Source of the DNA: an uncultured Bacteroides sp.
Lineage (GTDB): Bacteria; Bacteroidota; Bacteroidia; Bacteroidales; Bacteroidaceae
Length of the DNA stretch: 20,111 nt
NCBI GenBank assembly: GCA_900546355.1
Contig: URCM01000057.1
Span: 1-20,111 of the forward strand
Direction of reading: 5' to 3'
The notes under the pieces: generated by a model
What the model saw: only the letters and a program-made list of their open reading frames with translations
The model's database searches: none
Told to the model about the DNA's origin: nothing
Program-made: the position numbers and the translations under genes
Shown here: piece by piece, positions 15,101 to 20,111 of the stretch
Layout: each line of letters starts with the position of its first letter
Numbering within the stretch: the stretch's first letter is position 1

Positions 15101-18100
15101 TTTATACTCTTGCCAGCTCTTTATCTTGATGTCTTCTTGTTTCATCCGGCAGAAGGCTTCGATAAAGGCTTTCGCTAAACGGGCATTGGTTATCAATGGG
15201 ATATTATGGTCGATGGCACCACGGCGGATACGGTAACCGTTGGTCAGCTCACGTTTGCTGTGGTTTTTCGGAATGTTGACAATCAGGTCGAACTTGTGTC
15301 CGGCTATCATTTTCATTACGTTGTTTTCGGCATGCGGACGTTCATCGGGCCAGAATACGGGTGTAGTCGGTATGCCGTGCGAGTTGAGGAACGTGGCTGT
15401 ACCGGCGGTAGCGTAGATGTGATAGCCGTTCTTGCTCAGTTCCTGGCTGGCATCCAATAAGTCTACTTTCGATTTCGTGGCACCCGAAGAGAGCAGCACC
15501 GATTGTTTCGGAATCTTGTAGCCCGTGGCAATCATGGCGTTGAGCAAGGCTTCATCGAAATCATCGCCTAAGCAACCAACTTCGCCGGTAGACGACATAT
15601 CCACGCCCAATACCGGGTCGGCGTTTTGCAGACGGGCAAAGGAAAACTGCGAAGCTTTTATGCCAATCCAGTCGATGTCGAATGCCGATTTGTCGGGTTT
15701 CACATAAGGAGCGTCGAGCATGATGCGTGTGGCCGTTTCGATGAAGTTACGTTTCAGCACTTTCGAAACGAACGGGAAGCTGCGCGATGCACGAAGGTTG
15801 CATTCGATTACCTTTACTTCGTTTTTGCGTGCCAGGAACTGGATGTTGAACGGACCCGATATGTTCAATTCTTTGGCGATGCGACGGCTCATCTTCTTGA
15901 TTTGGCGTGCCGTAGAGAAGTAGATATGCTGGGCGGGGAATACCAAAGTTGCATCGCCCGAGTGTACGCCGGCATATTCGATGTGCTCCGAGATGGCATA
16001 TTCTACGATTTCACCGTTTTGCGCTACGGCATCGAATTCGATTTCTTTGGTTTCCTGCATGAACTGCGACACTACTACCGGGTATTCTTTCGACACTTCG
16101 CTTGCCATTTGCAGGTAACGTTTCAGTTCTTCCTCGTCGTAGCATACGTTCATGGCGGCACCGCTCAATACATACGACGGACGTACCAATACCGGATAGC
16201 CGACTTTTTCAACGAATTTTTCTACGTCTTCCAGGCTGGTCAGCTCCTGCCAAGCGGGCTGGTCGATGCCTAATTGGTCGAGCATCGCCGAGAACTTGTT
16301 GCGGTTTTCGGCACGGTCGATAGATACCGGCGAGGTACCCAGTACGGGAACCGACTGGCGGTGGAGCTTCATGGCAAGGGTGTTCGGAATCTGTCCGCCT
16401 ACCGATACGATGACCCCGCGTGGCTGTTCCAGGTCGATGATATCCAATACACGTTCGAAGGACAATTCGTCGAAGTAGAGCCGGTCGCACATGTCGTAGT
16501 CGGTCGATACCGTTTCGGGGTTGTAGTTAATCATGATGGACTTGTATCCCAACTTGCGTGCAGTCTGGATAGCGTTTACCGAGCACCAGTCAAACTCTAC
16601 GGAAGAGCCGATGCGGTAAGCTCCCGAACCCAATACGACAACCGATTTCTCGTTCTTGTAATAGTTGACGTCATATCCTTCGGTACCGTATGTCATATAA
16701 AGGTAATTGGTCAGTTCGGGATGTTCCGAAGCCACGGTATTGATGCGTTTCACGGCAGGCAGGATGCCCAGTTTCTTGCGGTAAGCCCGGACAGCGAGGT
16801 TTTCTTTTTCCATATTGCCGCTTTGAGGCTTCAGTACGAAGCGGGCTATCTGGAAGTCGGAGAATCCCAACCGTTTGGCTTCGCGCATCACTTCGGGTGT
16901 AATCTCTTCCAGTGAATTATAGCTTTGCAGCTTGTGCTTGTAATCGACGATGTTCTTCAGCTTGCCGATGAACCACGGGTCTATTTTCGTAAGGTCATAG
17001 ATACGCTGGATGTCGTAGCCTTCTTCCAATGCCTGTGCGATGGCAAAGATGCGGAGGTCGGTGGGGTTGGCAAGTTCATCGTCCAAGTTCTCAAACTTCG
17101 TATGGTCGTTGCCTACGAATCCGTGCATGCCCTGGCCCACCATGCGCAACCCTTTCTGTATAATCTCTTCAAATGAGCGTCCGATAGACATGATTTCGCC
17201 TACCGATTTCATGCTCGAACCGATGCGGCGCGATACGCCGACAAATTTGGTCAAGTCCCACCGCGGAATCTTACAGATGAGGTAATCGAGCGACGGAGCG
17301 ACGTAAGCCGAGTTGGGTGTGCCCATTTCGCCTATTTCATCCAAGGTGTATCCCAAAGCGATTTTTGCCGCCACGAAAGCAAGCGGATAACCGGTGGCTT
17401 TCGAAGCCAATGCCGATGAGCGGCTAAGGCGTGCGTTCACTTCAATGATGCGGTAATCATCGGTATCGGCATTGAAGGCGAACTGGATGTTGCATTCGCC
17501 TACGATACCCAAATGGCGCACGCATTGTTTCGAGATATCCTGCAGCATGGTTACTTGTGCTTGGGTAAGCGAGCACGTAGGAGCTACTACGATAGATTCG
17601 CCCGTATGGATGCCTAGCGGGTCGAAGTTTTCCATGCTGGCTACGGTAAAGCAATGGTCGTTGGCATCGCGGATGACTTCGAACTCGATTTCTTTCCAGC
17701 CTTTCAATGATTCTTCTACCAGGATTTGGGGAGAGAAGGTGAAAGCACTTTCCGCCAGTTCGATAAATGCTTCTTCATCGGGGCAAATGCCGCTGCCCAG
17801 TCCGCCCAATGCGTATGCCGAGCGTATCATCACCGGGTAGCCGATGCGCCGTGCCGCTTCGATGGCATCTTTGGTATTTTCCACCGCATGGCTGATAGGA
17901 GTCTTTAAAGGGATTTCGTCCAGTTTCTTCACGAAGAGGTCGCGGTCTTCGGTATCCATGATGGCTTCTACCGAAGTGCCCAGCACTTGCACGCCGTATT
18001 CTTTCAGGGTTCCGTTCTTGTAAAGTTCGGTTCCGCAGTTCAGTGCGGTTTGTCCTCCAAAAGCTAACAAGATGCCGTCAGGGCGTTCTTTCTTGATGAT

Positions 18101-18322
18101 TTCTGTAACAAAATAAGGAGTGACAGGCAAGAAATATACTTGGTCGGCAATGCCTTCCGAGGTTTGTATCGTAGCGATGTTCGGGTTAATCAGTACCGAG
18201 CGGATGCCCTCTTCGCGTAAGGCTTTCAAGGCTTGCGAACCTGAATAGTCAAACTCTCCTGCTTGTCCGATTTTCAATGCGCCTGACCCGAGGACCAGGA
18301 CTTTTTTCAATTCATTTTTCAT
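15098..18322 (-). CDS. carB: Carbamoyl-phosphate synthase large subunit
   Basis: The product of 1074 residues is the full family length. It makes carbamoyl phosphate from bicarbonate, ammonia and two ATP for pyrimidines and arginine, using ammonia passed from the small subunit CarA. The two homologous synthetase halves are evident: GSGALKIGQAGEFDYSGSQA at residues 12-31 and GSGAYRIGSSVEFDWCSVNA near residue 565. Each has an ATP-grasp domain, with the signatures ARLSRSSALASKATG near 300 and LRASRSFPFVSK near 845. The C-terminal MGS-like regulatory domain (about 940-1074) includes YATAGTATFLNSHGIPT. The N-terminal motif is closer, from memory, to eukaryotic CAD/CPS1 than to E. coli CarB. No carA lies next to it; its upstream neighbour is the divergent trpS. 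Confidence 0.97.
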   Translation of the reverse strand: MKNELKKVLVLGSGALKIGQAGEFDYSGSQALKALREEGIRSVLINPNIATIQTSEGIADQVYFLPVTPYFVTEIIKKERPDGILLAFGGQTALNCGTELYKNGTLKEYGVQVLGTSVEAIMDTEDRDLFVKKLDEIPLKTPISHAVENTKDAIEAARRIGYPVMIRSAYALGGLGSGICPDEEAFIELAESAFTFSPQILVEESLKGWKEIEFEVIRDANDHCFTVASMENFDPLGIHTGESIVVAPTCSLTQAQVTMLQDISKQCVRHLGIVGECNIQFAFNADTDDYRIIEVNARLSRSSALASKATGYPLAFVAAKIALGYTLDEIGEMGTPNSAYVAPSLDYLICKIPRWDLTKFVGVSRRIGSSMKSVGEIMSIGRSFEEIIQKGLRMVGQGMHGFVGNDHTKFENLDDELANPTDLRIFAIAQALEEGYDIQRIYDLTKIDPWFIGKLKNIVDYKHKLQSYNSLEEITPEVMREAKRLGFSDFQIARFVLKPQSGNMEKENLAVRAYRKKLGILPAVKRINTVASEHPELTNYLYMTYGTEGYDVNYYKNEKSVVVLGSGAYRIGSSVEFDWCSVNAIQTARKLGYKSIMINYNPETVSTDYDMCDRLYFDELSFERVLDIIDLEQPRGVIVSVGGQIPNTLAMKLHRQSVPVLGTSPVSIDRAENRNKFSAMLDQLGIDQPAWQELTSLEDVEKFVEKVGYPVLVRPSYVLSGAAMNVCYDEEELKRYLQMASEVSKEYPVVVSQFMQETKEIEFDAVAQNGEIVEYAISEHIEYAGVHSGDATLVFPAQHIYFSTARQIKKMSRRIAKELNISGPFNIQFLARKNEVKVIECNLRASRSFPFVSKVLKRNFIETATRIMLDAPYVKPDKSAFDIDWIGIKASQFSFARLQNADPVLGVDMSSTGEVGCLGDDFDEALLNAMIATGYKIPKQSVLLSSGATKSKVDLLDASQELSKNGYHIYATAGTATFLNSHGIPTTPVFWPDERPHAENNVMKMIAGHKFDLIVNIPKNHSKRELTNGYRIRRGAIDHNIPLITNARLAKAFIEAFCRMKQEDIKIKSWQEYK

Positions 18323-18350
18323 GGCATTATGTAGATTTATGTTGAGTTAA

Positions 18351-18426
18351 TAATTAATAGTGAATAATGAATAACGAGGGTTGTAGTCTGCTACCGTTGT
18401 TAATTATTCATTGTTCATTATTAATT
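18351..18426. repeat. Imperfect palindrome between carB and trpS
   Basis: The left arm (18351-18375, AATTAATAGTGAATAATGAA) and right arm (18399-18426, ending CATTGTTCATTATTAATT) form an AT-rich inverted repeat of about 24 pairs with two mismatches and a small bulge, around a 23-nt loop. The segment ATGAATAACGAGGG (18367-18380) matches ATGAAAAACGAGGG at 15008-15021 at 13 of 14 positions, so both ends of carB carry related elements. Confidence 0.65.
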
Positions 18427-18459
18427 GGATGGACTCTTTTTGCAAAGGAACGATTTATT

Positions 18460-18491
18460 TTTGAAGAAAACAAAGGTTTTGTTTATCTTTG
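18460..18491 (+). promoter_or_regulatory. trpS promoter
   Basis: TTTG (18460-18463), a 20-nt spacer, and TATCTTTG (18484-18491) form a perfect Bacteroidetes sigma-ABfr promoter. Transcription would start near 18497, which rules out the trpS start codons upstream of that point. Confidence 0.75.
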
Positions 18492-18520
18492 TCCCAATAA
18501 ATTTAATGAGAAATTATAAT

Positions 18521-19615
18521 ATGGGAAAAGAAAAGATTATTTTGACCGGTGACCGCCCTACCGGTAAACTGCATATCGGACACTATGTAGGCTCATTGCG
18601 CCGCCGTGTGGAGCTTCAGAACTCGGGGCTTTATGATAAAATATTCGTGTTTGAGGCCGACGGACAGGCGTTGACCGACAATATCGACAATCCGGAGAAG
18701 ATACGTCAGAACGTGATAGAGGTAGCGCTCGATTATTTGTCGGTAGGATTGGACCCTGCCAAGTCGACTATCTTTATCCAGTCGCAGATACCGGAGTTGT
18801 GCGAGCTTACCTTTTATTATATGGACCTTGTCACCGTATCGCGCTTGCAACGCAACCCGACGGTGAAGACCGAAATCCAGATGCGTAACTTCGAGACCAG
18901 CATCCCCGTAGGATTTTTCGTATATCCGATTAGCCAGGCGGCAGACATCACCGCTTTCAAGGCAACGACCGTCCCCGTAGGCGAAGACCAGGAACCGATG
19001 TTGGAACAGGCACGCGAAATCGTGCGCCGCTTCAACTATATTTATGGCGAGACATTGGTAGAGCCGGAAATCCTGCTTCCTGATAATGCCGCTTGCCTGC
19101 GCTTGCCCGGTACGGACGGAAAGGCGAAGATGAGCAAGTCGCTGGGCAACTGTATCTACCTTTCCGACCCGGCTGATGAAGTGGAGAAGAAAGTGCGCAG
19201 CATGTACACCGACCCTACGCACATCAAGGTGAGTGACCCCGGCAAGCTGGAGGGCAATACGGTATTTACGTATCTCGATGCCTTCTGCCGTCCCGAACAC
19301 TTCGAACGTTATTTGCCCGAGTATCCCAATTTGGACGAGCTGAAGGCTCACTATACCCGTGGCGGTTTGGGCGATGTGAAGGTGAAAAAGTTCCTGGCGG
19401 CTATCATGCAAGAGGAATTGGAGCCTATCCGTGCCCGCCGCAAAGAGTTCGAGAAAGACATTCCGGCTATATACGATATGCTGAAGAAGGGATGTGAGGT
19501 GGCACGTGAGGCCGCCGCGCAAACCTTGAGTGAAGTGCGCCGTGCGATGAAGATTGACTATTTCGATGATGAGGCATTGATTGCCGAGCAAGCCAAACGG
19601 TTCGGGCAAGCGTGA
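18521..19615 (+). CDS. trpS: Tryptophanyl-tRNA synthetase
   Basis: The product of 364 residues charges tRNA-Trp with tryptophan in the cytoplasm and is a class I synthetase. The HIGH motif is intact at residues 18-21 ([10 protein letters not shown]) and the KMSKS loop at 203-207 ([10 protein letters not shown]). [10 protein letters not shown] at residues 9-18 and [17 protein letters not shown] are family blocks. I chose the ATG at 18521 ([10 protein letters not shown]). The open frame extends upstream to 18425, but those codons overlap the promoter. The ATG at 18506 remains possible, although it would leave almost no leader. The gene is transcribed alone and is followed by a short hairpin. 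Confidence 0.96.
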   Translation: MGKEKIILTGDRPTGKLHIGHYVGSLRRRVELQNSGLYDKIFVFEADGQALTDNIDNPEKIRQNVIEVALDYLSVGLDPAKSTIFIQSQIPELCELTFYYMDLVTVSRLQRNPTVKTEIQMRNFETSIPVGFFVYPISQAADITAFKATTVPVGEDQEPMLEQAREIVRRFNYIYGETLVEPEILLPDNAACLRLPGTDGKAKMSKSLGNCIYLSDPADEVEKKVRSMYTDPTHIKVSDPGKLEGNTVFTYLDAFCRPEHFERYLPEYPNLDELKAHYTRGGLGDVKVKKFLAAIMQEELEPIRARRKEFEKDIPAIYDMLKKGCEVAREAAAQTLSEVRRAMKIDYFDDEALIAEQAKRFGQA

Positions 19616-19622
19616 TTATAGT

Positions 19623-19648
19623 CTGTCGGAAATGAGTTGCTCCGACAG
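19623..19648 (+). terminator. trpS terminator hairpin
   Basis: CTGTCGGA (19623-19630) pairs over 8 bp with TCCGACAG (19641-19648) around a 10-nt loop and is followed by TTTAAT. It begins 8 nt after the trpS stop codon. Confidence 0.7.
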
Positions 19649-19659
19649 TTTAATCATAT

Positions 19660-19744
19660 TGAAACTGTTGTTTCAGCATGGTGAAACTTTAGTTTCAGTG
19701 CACTTGAACTTTAGTTTCAGTATAATGAAACCAGGCTGAAACTG
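19660..19744. repeat. Four-unit array of TGAAACTTTAGTTTCA-like palindromes
   Basis: Four units of about 19-23 nt begin at 19660, 19682, 19705 and 19726. Units one to three contain half-sites (T)GAA(A)CT and AGTTTCA or GTTTCA facing each other; the fourth is TGAAACCAGGCTGAAACTG. The units are adjacent without unique spacers. They could form alternative hairpins in RNA or act as repeated protein-binding sites. Function unknown. Confidence 0.8.
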
Positions 19745-19758
19745 TATTGGGACAGGAT

Positions 19759-19806
19759 ATGGAAAGAGGCTTATTTACCAGGAACCGTAGATAAGCCTCT
19801 TTCCAT
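19759..19806. terminator. Bidirectional terminator hairpin
   Basis: ATGGAAAGAGGCTTAT (19759-19774) pairs perfectly over 16 bp with 19791-19806 around a 16-nt loop. It begins 2 nt beyond the stop codon of the minus-strand propeller gene, and on the plus strand it is followed by TTTTA. It probably ends transcription of the minus-strand gene and blocks read-through from trpS. Confidence 0.8.
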
Positions 19807-19807
19807 T

Positions 19808-20111
19808 TTATAGGGAATACAAAAACAGATATACAGATTTTTCTTGCCCGATGACGTTTCCGATGGCGTATAAGACCGAGTCGTTGGGGGAAACAGCTAT
19901 GATTTCTACCTTCCGGTCTAAGGTATAGTGACATAAAGCCTGGCCTTTCAAACCGAATGAACAGATATCATTCGCACTCCTCGTGGGATTGTTGACGGCT
20001 TGTTCTTCCGAATACAAGGCATAAAACCTGAAAAAGTCTAAGCCTCCGTCATAAGCTAAGAAGCTGTTTTGAATTTCTCCAAAAAGTTTTTCTTGGCTTG
20101 ATGTATCCGTT
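19808..20111 (-). CDS. C-terminal part of a BF3164/TolB-like six-bladed propeller protein (partial)
   Basis: The minus-strand frame is open from the right window edge to TAA at 19808-19810, about 100 residues; the start lies outside. The sequence GLDFFRFYALYSEE, ICSFGLKGQALCHYTLDRKV, then IIAVSPNDSVLYAIG, ending VYLFLYSL, resembles the last blades of Bacteroidetes BF3164-type six-bladed beta-propeller lipoproteins, in which a 'YALYS' strand and a 'G...YLLD....VS.D...LYA' strand pair recur. A TTG at 20015-20017 could be read as a start, but it would cut the blade in half. The first 17 or so visible residues (TDTSSQEKLFGEIQNSF) are encoded by the dispersed repeat. The fold assignment is from memory of the family and is moderate. 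Confidence 0.6.
   Translation of the reverse strand, partial: TDTSSQEKLFGEIQNSFLAYDGGLDFFRFYALYSEEQAVNNPTRSANDICSFGLKGQALCHYTLDRKVEIIAVSPNDSVLYAIGNVIGQEKSVYLFLYSL
20059..20109 (-). repeat. Dispersed ~50-bp repeat, copy D
   Basis: This is the reverse complement of copy A at 1-51 with one difference in 51 bases. In this orientation one frame runs through the repeat without a stop and continues into the propeller-like coding sequence. Identity stops right after AGCTTCT, as in the other copies. The similarity to copy C extends left of the repeat (AACGG against AACGG), so the element reaches or passes the window edge. Confidence 0.85.

Noticed and set aside
16209..17908. Several open frames on both strands inside carB
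   Set aside because: All are in other frames of a well-conserved gene and have no starts, signals or motifs of their own.
18593..19609. Minus-strand open frame of 338 codons opposite trpS
   Set aside because: It is the mirror frame of a conserved synthetase gene, with no recognisable motif.
19660..19744. CRISPR array
   Set aside because: Units are palindromic, only about 20 nt, directly adjacent and lack unique spacers; no cas gene is present.

Overview
The window reads as Bacteroidales DNA, most likely Bacteroides or a close gut relative. Evidence: clustered lipoproteins with DUF4493-type and PCMD-type domains, promoter candidates of the Bacteroidetes form (TTG, about 20 nt, TAnnTTTG), signal peptides ending in Ala-Gln, acidic residues after the lipoprotein cysteine, a PD-(D/E)XK 'transposase' family (Rpn-like) gene, and a BF3164/TolB-like propeller fragment. 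No rRNA, tRNA, CRISPR array or complete insertion sequence was seen.

Layout. 1-928: a dispersed-repeat copy, then an exported TPR protein. 940-1791 (minus): an AraC-family regulator, convergent with the TPR gene and divergent from the main operon. 2149-11758 (plus): an eight-kind-of-one-theme surface cluster of seven genes: five DUF4493-type lipoproteins, one further PCMD lipoprotein with a different N-terminus, and one small outer-membrane beta-barrel protein. It is split by a 334-nt gap holding a long imperfect hairpin and ends at a strong hairpin. 11937-12971: an Rpn-like nuclease with a 16-unit tandem repeat in its tail. 13009-14139: UDP-galactopyranose mutase. 14235-14996 and 15098-18322 (minus): yaaA and carB. 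18521-19615 (plus): trpS. 19808-20111 (minus): C-terminal part of a propeller protein, open at the window edge.

How the genes may work together. The AraC regulator is well placed to control the lipoprotein operon. The five DUF4493 lipoproteins each carry a lipobox cysteine, a short predicted beta-strand with a G-x-L pattern, then Ser-Arg 27 to 35 residues after the cysteine. That is the arrangement of type V (FimA/Mfa) pilin precursors, whose N-terminal strand is removed by an Arg-specific protease before donor-strand polymerisation. Three proteins end in an FN3-like plus PCMD-type (putative carbohydrate) module. I therefore infer a surface fibre or adhesin system with exchangeable tips; this is a hypothesis, not a demonstrated function. 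Housekeeping genes (carB, trpS, yaaA, glf) flank this accessory block.

A second theme is repeat DNA. A roughly 50-bp element occurs at both window ends in inverted orientation (50 of 51 bases identical), with two diverged internal copies. This suggests the window is a whole contig that broke at a multicopy repeat. Several other hairpin repeats occupy the gaps.
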